Shown: piece by piece, positions 26,201-37,030 of the stretch
How the letters are laid out: each line of letters begins with the position of its first letter
Numbering within the stretch: position 1 is the first letter of the stretch
Source of the DNA: Lobosporangium transversale
Lineage: Eukaryota > Mortierellomycota > Mortierellomycetes > Mortierellales > Mortierellaceae
DNA: 64,000 nt
Reading direction: 5' to 3'
NCBI RefSeq assembly: GCF_002105155.1
Contig: NW_019028982.1
Location: forward strand, 266,001 to 330,000
The notes under the pieces: generated by a model
Told to the model about the DNA's origin: nothing
What the model saw: the letters and a program-made list of their open reading frames with translations, nothing else
The model's database searches: none
Position numbers and translations under genes: made by a program

Positions 26201-27865
26201 CTATCTAATAGTCATCCAAGGTCGCCTAGTCAACAGTAATTGGCTTGCATCTTCGGGAAGAGGCCCACCCTCAAGCCCTCGATGTACACCCTTCAGATAA
26301 TTGAAGTCTAAATGCACAAGAGACGTCCAATTGTCGATCATCCATCTTGCTTCTGCAGCGCCTATCTCAAGGAAAGAGTATCTCCTGAGGTCGAGACTTC
26401 GCAATTGTTTGAGCCTAGGTAGCCATCGTAAGTAACCTTTTTCCAATGTGAGGAGATTAATTGAGGAGGCAAGCTTCCAATCCTTTAGGCCCTCTAACCG
26501 CCCAAGCTGCGAGAATATGTAACTCAAGTGTTGGTCTGCTAGGCTACCATCCCCTGATTGATGAGTGTTACCAGAGGTCACTTCTGGTGACATTACGATA
26601 CCCAGTTCCAAGTACCGGAGCTCTAGGCATGCCCACGAAGTCATAAACATGGACTCTGGGCCCAGTAACTCATCATCAGCTATAAACTTTATCCACACTG
26701 CAACCATGAGAGACCGGAGCTTTGGGAGACTGCTGACAAGACCAACAAAGAACTGGACGGGCAGTTGACGGAGGCTCATTAAGTCTAAAACTGTCAAGGT
26801 TAATGCATGATACTGCGTTAGTGCTAGTACGCATTCATGTCCAAATGGTACTGTCGCATCCACGATAAATGACTTGAGGCCAACACTGGCGAGAGTACTT
26901 CCGGCTTCATCATGGTATTCATTTGCGGTAGCCTGAAGTCTGCTCTTCATTTCATTAATATTATGGCTATTGGCTTTTGTATGCTCGAAACGTCTGAGAG
27001 CACGAAACAATCCTGCAATTGGGTCATCAGAATTCCAAACAGTCCCTCCACCAATACGCACATGTCTTAAGTGCGAGCATCTTCTAGTTTCCAAGATACC
27101 CACGATATGCTGTAGGGACTCTTTGTGATGCAGCCATTGTAAGTCTAATCTTTCCAGCATTGGACACCTCTTCAGCAATGGAATAAGGATCAAATCTTCA
27201 TGATGTGGTAAGGGCAACCGTATACTGAGTTCACGTATTTGGTTCTCCTGCATATACTCCATGAAGGCCTTTGCTTGTGCCTCCAGATTCGCTTGTTGTG
27301 TGTCTAGTAATAGACCTCCGCCGCCTCCAAGACTCAATCGAAGAATGTCATACTGCCTACATCTCTGGATCAATTGCTGGATCACGATCGGATGAGTGAT
27401 TTGGTAACAGGTTAGGTTCAGTTCCTTCAGTCGTGGTAATCTCTCTAATGTTTCAAAGAGTTGGGTTTGCGTCCATGTTCTTGCAAGTGAGATTGTCAGC
27501 GTCAAGGTTTGGAGAGATGGTATGGTCTGGATGTATTGAAGAAAGTAGCTTTCTTCGAACGAGGATGCCAAGTCGGGATAGAATATGAACGATTTCAAGT
27601 TGTGGAGCGGTATGTGTTGATGCATTGTTGCTTGCTTTTCGAGGATAATGAGGGTCTGGACATTGTCACTATGGCGTTTCAAGCCAGCAAGTCTCTTCTC
27701 TACAAATCCAAACGCACCATCAATTTGGACGTTGCGCCAAAGTACAGGGGCAAACCAACCAAACCAGTCCTTGGACACTAAGACGCACCGGGTGAGGTCG
27801 TCCTGCGACAAGTACTGCGTTACTTCATCTTTTAGAAGTTGAATGTCAAAGATGGAAAGATTCAT
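26201..27865 (-). CDS. F-box-like/LRR protein, intronless
   Basis: 554 aa from the ATG at 27865. The open frame extends upstream through a lysine run encoded by a poly(A) tract, which is taken as 5' UTR. The F-box-like segment is at residues 5-45 (LLKDEVTQYLSQDDLTRCVLVSKDW, FAPVLWRNVQI). LRR-like blocks follow: PRLKELNLTCYQI, CPMLERLDLQWLHH, CSHLRHVRIGGGT, LKQLRSLDLRRYSFL, SLVHLDFNYLKG. The likely role is substrate receptor of an SCF ubiquitin ligase; the target is unknown. It has the same architecture as the genes at 21195 and 34362 but is not a recent copy of either. Confidence 0.85.
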   Translation of the reverse strand: MNLSIFDIQLLKDEVTQYLSQDDLTRCVLVSKDWFGWFAPVLWRNVQIDGAFGFVEKRLAGLKRHSDNVQTLIILEKQATMHQHIPLHNLKSFIFYPDLASSFEESYFLQYIQTIPSLQTLTLTISLARTWTQTQLFETLERLPRLKELNLTCYQITHPIVIQQLIQRCRQYDILRLSLGGGGGLLLDTQQANLEAQAKAFMEYMQENQIRELSIRLPLPHHEDLILIPLLKRCPMLERLDLQWLHHKESLQHIVGILETRRCSHLRHVRIGGGTVWNSDDPIAGLFRALRRFEHTKANSHNINEMKSRLQATANEYHDEAGSTLASVGLKSFIVDATVPFGHECVLALTQYHALTLTVLDLMSLRQLPVQFFVGLVSSLPKLRSLMVAVWIKFIADDELLGPESMFMTSWACLELRYLELGIVMSPEVTSGNTHQSGDGSLADQHLSYIFSQLGRLEGLKDWKLASSINLLTLEKGYLRWLPRLKQLRSLDLRRYSFLEIGAAEARWMIDNWTSLVHLDFNYLKGVHRGLEGGPLPEDASQLLLTRRPWMTIR

Positions 27866-27916
27866 TTGTGTCAATGAGTTGAGAATGAAGAATATGTGTA
27901 AGTCAATCCCGTTGAT

Positions 27917-27947
<31 letters not shown>

Positions 27948-28208
27948 GATACTCTGCCAAGAATAGATGAGGCTGTGTGCATTTGTATATCGCCACCCCA
28001 CACAACCGAGCAGAAACACGATGAATATATTGGAAATATGTCTTGACGCTTTTAGGGCTTGGAAAGAAAATCGTCCATGAAGCATTGCATTCTGTGCGAA
28101 GACTTATTTTAGATTGTCAGCTTAGAGAATTGCTGCCCTCATTTAATACATTTTATATTTTAATAACTTTAATGAAATTGGGTATCGAGTCTTTGTTTCA
28201 CTCATTTT
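27866..28208. other. Intergenic region with T29 run
   Basis: Contains a 29-nt T run (27919-27947). It lies upstream of the F-box gene start and downstream of the CRAL-TRIO stop. Nothing else recognised. Confidence 0.7.
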
Positions 28209-29808
28209 CTAGTTGTTGTAAGTCCAGATCGCAGTGCCGTTGCTTTGAAGTATGGACTTGCCATGTTGATCTTTGCGGTGGAAATGGTTCCTGGCACGAA
28301 TATATGGTTCCATTTTGAAATATTGCGCACGCAGCTCTGCTGCGACATCTTCCCTCTCATGGGACGGCGTGTCCTTCTCGCTTTGGATCCATTCCTTTGT
28401 CTTGGAATCGTATTTTTGGGTCAGACTATCCCATTCCTTCTGTAGTGCTGCCTTAGTGGTCTCATCTTTCATCAGATCGTTCTCACCAGGAACAGGTGCC
28501 AGATATTCATACTTGAATTTATCCAGTCCTGCGCCTTGATATGTATCTGGTAAGTGCTCAGCAGGAATAAGCTCCAACAATTCTTGGTTTTTGTATGTGA
28601 ATTTGATTTTAGATGCAACCACAGGGTCTAGCCATGGCTCGATCACTTTCCAGACTCCCCAGAAGACCAAGGGTGCATTATGAACGAGAATGGCTCCAAG
28701 TGACTCTGGATAATATGCCTCAAAGCACTTGACAATAAATTGAACAAGGCTATAATCCATGTTGCCAAGTCCAAAGTTGGTAAGGTCAAAGATCAAAGCA
28801 ACAGTCTCGACTGGGGGTTGAATCAAGAGGCGACCACTCTCCATGAGGTAAATTGTCAGGCGTTCAAGAGTTTTGGGGTCCTGATCGCCAGCCCTATGCA
28901 ACTGAACGTTGATGTAACTAAAATACACACACGAAAGTAAGTGAGGGGATATTAGATCATTTGATTTGTGAGATTGTAAATCCTCCACACTGTTTTTTTT
29001 TTTTTTTTTTTTTTTTTTCTAATGCTGGTGCCGTTGCCACGTCTGAGACTTGTGTCTCCGTGTATATATAACAAAGATTGTCCATGTGCCTACAATCCAC
29101 AATTATCTTTGATCCTTTTTTTGTTGCCGCTGTTACTTTGTTTTTTTTTTTTTTTTTTTTTTTTTGTTGGTCATCGAGAAACACGATGTTTTTTGTTGTT
29201 TGTCACTTTTCCCAACAAAATTAAAGAAACATCAAGTTTTAACCATCGACTTACACAATGGGCTGACCGTGCTTGTCCGTTCCGTGAATATAAAACTTGC
29301 CCATCTCCAACTGCTGCTTGAACTTGGGGTACTTTGCATCTAGCTCGTCGTCACTCAGGGTCTTGACATCCTCAACATTCTGCTCCAGTCTCCATTTGAA
29401 AGCATTCAGCATCATCAACAGGCCATTAGCGATATGCCATTTACGTGCCCTTAAGAAGCGGAGCACTAAAGAATCGGGGTTATCGCTTAACACGTTATTC
29501 CACAGCGAAGTTCTGACTTCCTCTGCGGTGAGGCCAATTTCAGCCAATGTAATCGTCTTAGGAGGTTCAACAACAGGTTCGGCAGGTGCAGCTGGGGTAG
29601 ACGCTCCGAACCATCCGCCTCCCCAGCCAGATGTGGCTGCAGGAGCAGGAGCAGGAGCAGGAGTAGCAGCAGGCTCAGAAACAATTGTAACGGTACCAGT
29701 CTCTAGAAGTTCGTAAAGTGCAGCCCAGAGCTTCTTGAGAGTCTTGATCTGGTCGGGGGTAAGGGTACCGACATGTCCTGTACCAGTGGGGGTGTCTTCT
29801 ACTGACAT
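28209..29808 (-). CDS. CRAL-TRIO (Sec14-like, Csr1 family) lipid-transfer protein, copy 1
   Basis: Two exons, 29808-29255 and 28917-28209, 420 aa. A Pro/Ala/Trp-rich linker (residues 45-85) precedes the CRAL-TRIO N helices (SLWNNVLSDNPDSLVLRFLRARKWHI). The lipid-binding lobe follows: FDLTNFGLGNMDYSLVQFI, CFEAYYPESLGAILVHNAPL, FWGVWKVIEPWLDPVVASK. Fungal Csr1/Sfh2-type proteins move phosphatidylinositol or sterol between membranes and the cytosol; the ligand here is not known. The start MSVEDTPTGTG was chosen over an in-frame ATG 87 nt upstream because it matches the start of the paralogue at 50909. The single intron carries two T runs (poly(A) in sense). Confidence 0.92.
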
Positions 29809-31468
29809 TATGGGGAGTAAGGGATTATAATGAGATAAAAGAAGGAAATAAAACGTAAAGAAATAACTAAGAGTGGCAAGCGTGTTGTTTGACAAAAGAA
29901 AATTTTAAGAAAGCTGGTGTCTTATTCTAGCTTATTTTTATAGTGAAAGAAAAAAAATAAAATAAATCATGCTAAACTGAACATGAGTGCTCTTTTATTC
30001 TTAAAATGGAGATTAAATGTAAAAGACCATTGCACGCATGTTAAAACGAACAGCAAAAACTATTGAACATGTTTACTTTCTCACGAAAGAGAATTAAGAT
30101 TCATTTTAGTACCATGTGCATCCTGGCTTTCTTACCTTACATTCATTCATCACGTATGCACTTTACTTTTTGGTTGGGGAGAACAATGCCAAGACATCGG
30201 GGGCGACATTGCTTTTTTACTGTGTGCATATATTAAAAGTCAAGAACCTTTAGCAGATTGCACCTTTTATTTAGGTTCGTTTGATCTATCAATGTGGTTG
30301 CAGGCGAGCATTTATACAATTTATAAATTTATGACCGTACTAGAAAAGTAAGACAATGTTTGTATTAATATATTTCTACTCACATCAGCACCAGCATGGA
30401 CCATACCAGCCTGATGCTTAGCTGATTGTGCTTATTTGTGTACACGTCTGTCATTTGTAGAGATGCATGTGAAGGTCGGTCTATTAAAGTTGACGGGTGG
30501 TATTATAAAACATGAGCCATACGTCTACTTGAGCTTCGTCTACTTTATCTTGTCTTTGTCTATCCCACCTACAAGGCTTTGCAGCACAAAGAGTACATCA
30601 CGAGTGGCCCCTATTTGGAAGGAGAACAAAACGCAATGAGTCTTACTCTAGTTCTAATCCTCAGAACAGATAGCAAGCCTTATTTTTTCTGAAAATACTT
30701 TTGCATCGTGTGCACAAGATATCAATGACAGGACATTGCACAATGTATACCTCAATAATGCATAAATGGCGAAGCAGGAGAACTGACCAGTGCCTAAAAG
30801 TTAAAGAGGTTAGAACAAAAACGATTCATGATTGAAATAATACTTGACAAAAAACTACCCCCATTCCTCTCCCGAAAATGCTATGCGCTTCCACAATGGG
30901 GCGATTTGTTTACACTTCATACGCTGCTCATTACTTTTCGATGGGACGATTTGTACTAGTACCCCTCACCTAAAAGGATGTTAACTCAATGATTCCGTCA
31001 TTCGGGACTTTAGCCTTCCCGAAAAGAGCAAAATTTTCTTTTGCGCGTCCTTTAGTCTTCGCCAACTTCTGTCAAGACATTTTCCAGGATTAATAGTTAT
31101 GAAACAATCTTTTTCCCTTCTACCTTCGTAAGGGGGCATTTGTGCTATCTCATTTTTTACTTCGCCATTTTAAGTTCCTATCGCTTCCTACATTAGGGCC
31201 GTATACGGCGAATGGCATGTCGCGAACACAGTGTGTTGTGCTTTCATTCCTCTGCGCCATAGCCCTTTGAAATACCAAGCGCCTTGTGGTTGCCTCTTAT
31301 GCAAATATGCTTGAATTGATATGCACCAATCTATAGCTTTGTGCTATCGTTCTGAACATATAAATATCCACACAGTCGACGGCTTCTTCCTATTATTCCA
31401 TCACCTCAGTCGCATTCTCAGCAAAGCAAGTTTTACTATCCTTCCTCACAATACATCCATCTAAACAC
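29809..31468. other. 1.66-kb divergent intergenic region
   Basis: Separates two divergent genes. AT-rich. It holds the TATA box of the 31469 gene and a CT-rich leader (31384-31460). No open frame with recognisable content. Confidence 0.6.
31359..31366 (+). promoter_or_regulatory. TATA box (TATAAATA) of the 788-aa orphan gene
   Basis: Canonical TATAAATA 103 nt upstream of the ATG at 31469, followed by a pyrimidine-rich stretch. This suggests a strong or inducible promoter. Confidence 0.65.
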
Positions 31469-33835
31469 ATGGTTCGTCTTCGATCCATATATACTGGCTC
31501 TCTAGCCTTGGCTGGGTTGGTATTCACTGGTTGCGCCGCCGTTGTTGCTTATGGCTTGCCTCAGCAGCTCGTCATGGACTCTCGGCTCTCTGATCCATGG
31601 ATGCCATCGCCAGCATCTTCATTTCCTACTAAAGGAGCAAGCCGCATTGCAGTTTCGGAACTGGCTTATGGGAACGAAGCGCGTGATCTCTTGGTAGAAA
31701 AGGCCCACAGCCTCAATCGACCTTATCCTGATGGGTGGGAAAGGATCTTACACCCTCCAAACACCTTTGGCAACACTGGGATCCAAATAGTTGATCCTAA
31801 CAATCTAGTAGAGGTCATTAATGCTTGGGGCCTCCCTGAGTCAATTCGCGATATTGCCTATAATGATATCCGAACCCTTGTTCTCATTGCTGTCCGTCAG
31901 GGCGTATACGTGATTCAAAGCTTCAGTTATGGCGTTCCTAACTGTGGAGCGGGTCCTCAGCCGTTCTGTATGGTCACACTAGCAGTCGTCGTGAGAGCCC
32001 GTTTAGACCAAGGAGGGCTTTTGGCCAATCCTGCGGAAATTGGACACATCTTTATGCAGTCTGGTGCTGAAAGTATTCAACAATACAGATATTGGGAGGA
32101 GTGCCATAGATGCTGGCTTCGTAGATGTTGCCATAATAAATCTGCTCCTCGTGCCTTGGAACAGTATGAAATTGATCAAGGCATGGCGGTTCTTTCTGCA
32201 AGCCAGTCTCGTTGGGCAATAGAGAACATGCCAGCACCTGCAAGCTTCAATGCCAAGTCGGTCAGGATCATGACTGTCCCTCAGTATGATGTCGTCTATT
32301 CTTCCCCTGCGCCTATCCCATATTCTCCTTCAGCAATGATGAACTCAAAAACTACGATGACCAGCAATATGTGGCCTATGTTTATTGATGACTTACTACG
32401 TCGGTTCCTTAGGAACAAAAACGAGAATAAGGAGGTCTTTAAGGCGCATAGGGATAAGCTCTTGAACGAGCTTCAAACCTTGGCCAAGTCACACCATCAA
32501 TTCATCCGGCAGTTCTCTCTCACAATTGATGAACAAGACGCAGAGGACCTGTTTGGAAACCTGTTATCAGATTGCTTTGACAGGGCGAATGCGGAAGAGA
32601 CAGTGACAGAGTGGTGGCGGCGTGTCCGCCAAGAGAACCCCGGAGACATACCCATCTCACTTGAATGTGAATCCACAAGCCAAAAACGAAAGACATTTGA
32701 TCCACCGCCAAGTCAATGCAAGACCTCGGTCGAAGTGACCTCAGAATCCTCATACTCTTGGTTGGTGATTTCGCCCCATGGCAACAATCTTGACTGTCTA
32801 CTCTTACAAGGTGATATTGTACTCAGCTATTTGGAGTGCGAACCTCTAGATGATGACGATGATGATAGTACCGATCCTGATGTACATAAGGGCACTTTTT
32901 TGGCCAGAGATCATCATAACTGCGAATCCAGCCGACGTTACCAACATGCTTCTTCCGACGAAGTGAACGAAACCTGGGAAGGCTCCGTCATCCGCTCGGC
33001 TATTATTCTCGAAGATGGTTCGTTTGCTTCTGTTAGGTATCTGGTCGAATGGAAGGACTACCCAGCGTATGTTAGCAAGGCCTTACTAGACATCTTACGT
33101 TTTTCAGCCGCAAGATCATATCTTCGCACCCCACTCTTTCAGTCTCAGAGGCCCAACGAGATATTCAAGTCCCTTGACAATATCCAGGCGGTTGATCCAA
33201 CTCTGGTAGCCATTGGCCAATCGATGGAAGCTGTTGCAAAAGGCTGGAGTGCCATTGCCAATGCTTTCAAGAACAGTGTAACAAAGACCATCAAGCTTAA
33301 AGTGTGTCTTGGATTCGAGCAGTATCAGCACACGGCCAAGACTTTGGTCGCACAAGGCGTATATGGTCCTCGCTTCCCGGAATTCATTGGTGAGATTATG
33401 GCCAATACCGAGTTACCAGACCGACGGGATCTAAAGACGATCATGATGGGCATCAAGTACTCTACTAATATCACCTGGGTAGGCGAATCCATGAGTTATG
33501 CCGATTCGAATGGGCACTTCAACTTCTTGTTCCTGGCCAAGCATGCAAACGCAGTTACCAAGGATATCGATGTGGTGTACAGCTGGTTGAAGAGTGAGAG
33601 TATTCTAGCCAAGGACATGTTGATCGTGAGAACAAAGAGAAGTACTTTAGGAGGACTCTTTGAACGTGATGAGACCCGTATTGAATATATTCCTCATGTC
33701 TTGAGCCAACAAGATGCGATGCTCCTTCAGATGTTCTTTGAGGTGATTGCTTTCCGTCAGATTGCCATAGCAACAGGACTCACGCCCCCAGACTACCCAA
33801 AGCTTGACAGCTTGTGCGACCGAACAACTGAGTAG
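31469..33835 (+). CDS. Unrecognised, probably secreted 788-aa protein
   Basis: Single open frame. The N-terminus has two Arg residues then a hydrophobic core (SLALAGLVFTGCAAVVA), which looks like a signal peptide or signal anchor; cleavage near residue 27 is possible. The mature part is rich in Cys in its first 250 residues (PNCGAGPQPFC, EECHRCWLRRCC). It has an Asp run (PLDDDDDDSTDPD, about 465) and a well-behaved globular-looking C-terminal third (about 585-780, for example ATGLTPPDYP near the end). I recognise no catalytic motif or family. The gene has its own TATA box and CT-rich leader, and an A19 run lies 150 nt after the stop. It is possibly a lineage-specific extracellular protein; intracellular localisation cannot be excluded. 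Confidence 0.75.
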   Translation: MVRLRSIYTGSLALAGLVFTGCAAVVAYGLPQQLVMDSRLSDPWMPSPASSFPTKGASRIAVSELAYGNEARDLLVEKAHSLNRPYPDGWERILHPPNTFGNTGIQIVDPNNLVEVINAWGLPESIRDIAYNDIRTLVLIAVRQGVYVIQSFSYGVPNCGAGPQPFCMVTLAVVVRARLDQGGLLANPAEIGHIFMQSGAESIQQYRYWEECHRCWLRRCCHNKSAPRALEQYEIDQGMAVLSASQSRWAIENMPAPASFNAKSVRIMTVPQYDVVYSSPAPIPYSPSAMMNSKTTMTSNMWPMFIDDLLRRFLRNKNENKEVFKAHRDKLLNELQTLAKSHHQFIRQFSLTIDEQDAEDLFGNLLSDCFDRANAEETVTEWWRRVRQENPGDIPISLECESTSQKRKTFDPPPSQCKTSVEVTSESSYSWLVISPHGNNLDCLLLQGDIVLSYLECEPLDDDDDDSTDPDVHKGTFLARDHHNCESSRRYQHASSDEVNETWEGSVIRSAIILEDGSFASVRYLVEWKDYPAYVSKALLDILRFSAARSYLRTPLFQSQRPNEIFKSLDNIQAVDPTLVAIGQSMEAVAKGWSAIANAFKNSVTKTIKLKVCLGFEQYQHTAKTLVAQGVYGPRFPEFIGEIMANTELPDRRDLKTIMMGIKYSTNITWVGESMSYADSNGHFNFLFLAKHANAVTKDIDVVYSWLKSESILAKDMLIVRTKRSTLGGLFERDETRIEYIPHVLSQQDAMLLQMFFEVIAFRQIAIATGLTPPDYPKLDSLCDRTTE

Positions 33836-34361
33836 AGCACTAGGAAAGCAGCGATACCAATACGGATATGGCACCTTCGTGTACTTTAACCTTTTTTTGT
33901 TTTATTATTATTTTTCGTTTTTACAAGACCGAGGGCACTAGGTAGAAAAAAGAAATAAAATGGTTTGTTTTATTTTTTTTGTTTAAAAAAAAAAAAAAAA
34001 AAAGTTGCCGTATCTTATGAAATGATAATATTATATATAATAAATATATAGTACAGCCCGTTCCATTTGGTGGAGGGGGAGAGACAAGCCGGCAACAACA
34101 GTAGGACACAATCTACTACAAACATGACTAGGTCCAGAAAGGCCTTCGTTTTAAAAAAATTGTAAGTATTGGCTTGATAATACTTTTTATTTCTTTGTTC
34201 TAATACACTTCTTCTTTTAACACTAGATGGAATGTCTCGTTTTTTAATGGGACGGACTAATTAAGTTCTTTTTTAATTCATGAAATAAACTCTATGCAAA
34301 TATCAATAATTCTAAAATGCCTTCTTTTTTTTTTTTTTTTTTTTTTTTTGGCTTTATGACT
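33836..34361. other. Convergent intergenic region with A19 and T25 runs
   Basis: Between two convergent stop codons. A19 at 33985-34003 lies in sense for the upstream gene. T25 at 34325-34349 is poly(A) in sense for the downstream minus-strand F-box gene. No gene seen. Confidence 0.7.
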
Positions 34362-36680
34362 TTATATATCTCCCAGATTGAGCTGAACCCCTGTAAATCC
34401 ATAAAACTCCTTGAATTGATTGAAGGTTTGTCTGAACCGTCGAATACAGTCAATCTCATATAGGCCTGTTTGGGTCCAGATGACCTCAAGTCCTGGGAGA
34501 GCCTCCATTAGAATATGCAGATATCGCATCTCCATCGAGAATCGAAAACTCCCTGGTGAAGTTAATGATACCTCGCGTACAGATGGTATATGTGGGATAA
34601 AGTTTTTTGGGCTGCACATGCCTCGATCCCAGAGCTGCTGTATCTGTCCTTTTGAAGGATGTAGTCCATACAGAGATTCCATGCAGGAAGAAAAGGAACT
34701 CGGATTAGAAGGAGTGTTGGATAATGATGGTGAGGGTAGCTTGAAGGCGATTGACTGTACATGGGATTGATCCTGCAACATGAGTCGATGGTCCAGTTGA
34801 TCAAGGATGCTTCTGAAGGCAGCATAATCAGGATTTAGACTCTCAGATAGGTCGCTCAGGAGCTTTGCGGGAAGAACCAATGTCTCTAGAACTAATAAAT
34901 CTTCGAGACGCCTCATGAAGGCATGTGTTTGACTGTCGAACCGGTGATCATAGGGCATGTATGTTGCATTCAGCTCTAACCTCTTCAAAGTTCGGCCGCA
35001 TGCCCAAGGTGGGAACTCGGCTTGTGAGAGGGTTGAGAAAGAGTCATCAGCATGCCCAACTTCGCCTCCGTTATCATTAATCGTAGCTGGAGTCCAGTCA
35101 GTGAAGTATTGAATCCCAAGGATTAGCTTCTCTAGCGAATGGCAGTTCGTCATAACATAGCGTAAGCCAAGATCTGAAATTGGGAGTCGTATTTCTAGCT
35201 CCAGTGATACAAGAGTCGATCCTGGAGGGTGAAGAGGGCTGATAGTGGATCTATTGATCTGGACTGGAGGTAGTCCCTGAATTGTTTTTGCTACTTCTAC
35301 TGGCGAGTGGAAATAAACATGAGCCCCATGGGACCTTGAGAGACGGAAATATTTCAGAGATGGTGCCAAGACCCAAACATGAGGCACATCCACCTCGATT
35401 CCTGCATATTCGTTATCGACTGAAATCGCCATCAGCTGAGGACAGTTTGGTAGGAATTGCGCCCAAATATTCTTTGGCAGATTCACACCCGTGAGCTTGA
35501 GATTCAATGTCTTTAATGCAGGACAGCGACGCATAATGCTCACCAGTAACTTTTCCGATAATTTGATGTTATCGAAGACCAGCCGTTCCAGGTGATTGAA
35601 CCGCGAAGACTTTGTCGGCCGGTCAACACAACTATCATTATTATCATCATGATAGTCATGGTCATGAGTATGACCATGATTATATTCGTAATAGTCGTGG
35701 TCATAGTCATAATCTTCGTCCTCATCTTCGTCTTCAATGCATCCTGTACCTGGAGTTTGAAGATCCGAGTGGCCCCATAAGCGTGATAAAGGTGCTCTTA
35801 TTAGTGCTCTAGTCAACAGGCTATTTGAACGGATCTTTTCGGTTTTTGATCGTTCCCAAATGAATGCCTCTCGAAGTATAAGCTCCTTCAAGTGTGAGTG
35901 TGTTTTCATCACATTCTCTAAGGAACCCCATTCCATGCTTGGAAATGTCAAGGAGTGTGCTGCGTTTCCAATATCCAGTATCCTGAGTGCTGTTGGAGAT
36001 GTCATACTGTTGGGATTACTTGAGACAACAGAGGCCTGAGAAGCCAGTTGATAAGATGAGACCAAAAGAGACAGCAATTCGCTCACTAGATGATCACGAT
36101 GCGAAAAGAGATCAATTCGCTCCAGCTGAGCCATAGTTTGAAAAAACTTGATGATGACCTGTTTATCCAGCTTACTCTTTGCCCTTAAAAAAAGTCCCAA
36201 ATGCTTCAGATTTGGACATGTCCGCTGGATCCTTTCCAGGTCTGGTTGGTCAGGATACACCTGCTTTAATGACTGAATATACATCCCTAAGGTTTCCAGA
36301 TGTGCCTCAAATCTAGTCTTGTAAGTATGTAAACCGTAGTTGCAATAGATTGCATGGAGCTTCAGAAAAGGCGAGAAAATCCGACGCCAATCCTGGCAGA
36401 CTCCACGACAAAAGAGAATGTCAGTCGGTTCAAGGTGAGAGACGATCATGGAGACGATTTCCGGAATGTATAGTGCATATTGTTTGAGAGGTTGGATGCT
36501 ATTGACAGTGTTTGCTTCGATCTCTACTCCTGTCTCTGTCCCCATCCCTGTCTGTGCCCCTGTCCGTGCTCCTGTCATTATCTCTTTCCGTAGCTCTGAC
36601 ATTGTTATTTTTCCTGATTCCAGCTCTATTGTTGTTTCATTGTAGTCCCTGTTCAGCATTGCTCTGTTGATAATGCCCAA
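34362..36680 (-). CDS. F-box/LRR protein with His/Asp-rich insert, intronless
   Basis: 772 aa. A Thr/Gly-repeat leader (TGARTGAQTGMGTETG) precedes an F-box-like motif (YIPEIVSMIVSHLEPTDILFCRGVCQDWRRIFSPFL, residues about 70-105, quoted in two overlapping pieces: YIPEIVSMIVSHL and DILFCRGVCQDW). LRR-like blocks follow (CPNLKHLGLFLRA, FNHLERLVFDNIKL, CPALKTLNLKLTGV, CHSLEKLILGIQYF). An insert near residues 310-345 is almost entirely Asp, Glu, His and Tyr (DEDYDYDHDYYEYNHGHTHD). The role is probably SCF substrate recognition. The start could also be the ATG 21 nt further in. Only 12 nt separate the stop from a sense poly(A) run of 25. Confidence 0.85.
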   Translation of the reverse strand: MGIINRAMLNRDYNETTIELESGKITMSELRKEIMTGARTGAQTGMGTETGVEIEANTVNSIQPLKQYALYIPEIVSMIVSHLEPTDILFCRGVCQDWRRIFSPFLKLHAIYCNYGLHTYKTRFEAHLETLGMYIQSLKQVYPDQPDLERIQRTCPNLKHLGLFLRAKSKLDKQVIIKFFQTMAQLERIDLFSHRDHLVSELLSLLVSSYQLASQASVVSSNPNSMTSPTALRILDIGNAAHSLTFPSMEWGSLENVMKTHSHLKELILREAFIWERSKTEKIRSNSLLTRALIRAPLSRLWGHSDLQTPGTGCIEDEDEDEDYDYDHDYYEYNHGHTHDHDYHDDNNDSCVDRPTKSSRFNHLERLVFDNIKLSEKLLVSIMRRCPALKTLNLKLTGVNLPKNIWAQFLPNCPQLMAISVDNEYAGIEVDVPHVWVLAPSLKYFRLSRSHGAHVYFHSPVEVAKTIQGLPPVQINRSTISPLHPPGSTLVSLELEIRLPISDLGLRYVMTNCHSLEKLILGIQYFTDWTPATINDNGGEVGHADDSFSTLSQAEFPPWACGRTLKRLELNATYMPYDHRFDSQTHAFMRRLEDLLVLETLVLPAKLLSDLSESLNPDYAAFRSILDQLDHRLMLQDQSHVQSIAFKLPSPSLSNTPSNPSSFSSCMESLYGLHPSKGQIQQLWDRGMCSPKNFIPHIPSVREVSLTSPGSFRFSMEMRYLHILMEALPGLEVIWTQTGLYEIDCIRRFRQTFNQFKEFYGFTGVQLNLGDI

Positions 36681-37030
36681 GAGAGATGATGGTGATGATG
36701 AAGGATGATGATGTTACTACATTGCCTTTGTAACACTGTATAAAGATACCAGTTAAAAGATATGATTCAAAATCAAGATACAGAATGCATGATAAAAAAT
36801 AACTTTCCAGCACATGCATTTCAATTTTTTGTACTTGCTTAAACACACAGTTAAACATGGTGACACATTTCAAAAAACAGTTAATGATGAAAACAGCTTT
36901 TAAGACAGCGGGTAGAGATATTTTTTTATTTTATTTTCGGAGGCATTACGCCATTGTCGCCTGCAATACGTGGTGTTACTCCTTGTGAATATTAAAGTAG
37001 AAAGGGACTCTGTGTTTCCATTGAACAGCG
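36681..37030. other. Intergenic region
   Basis: 5' flank of the F-box gene and 3' flank of a possible small minus-strand gene. Nothing else recognised. Confidence 0.55.

Noticed and set aside
33000-33085. Chromodomain-like RYLVEWKDYP in the 788-aa orphan
   Set aside because: Only a ten-residue resemblance; the aromatic cage and following Trp-Glu-Pro are missing, and it lies in a protein with a signal-like N-terminus.
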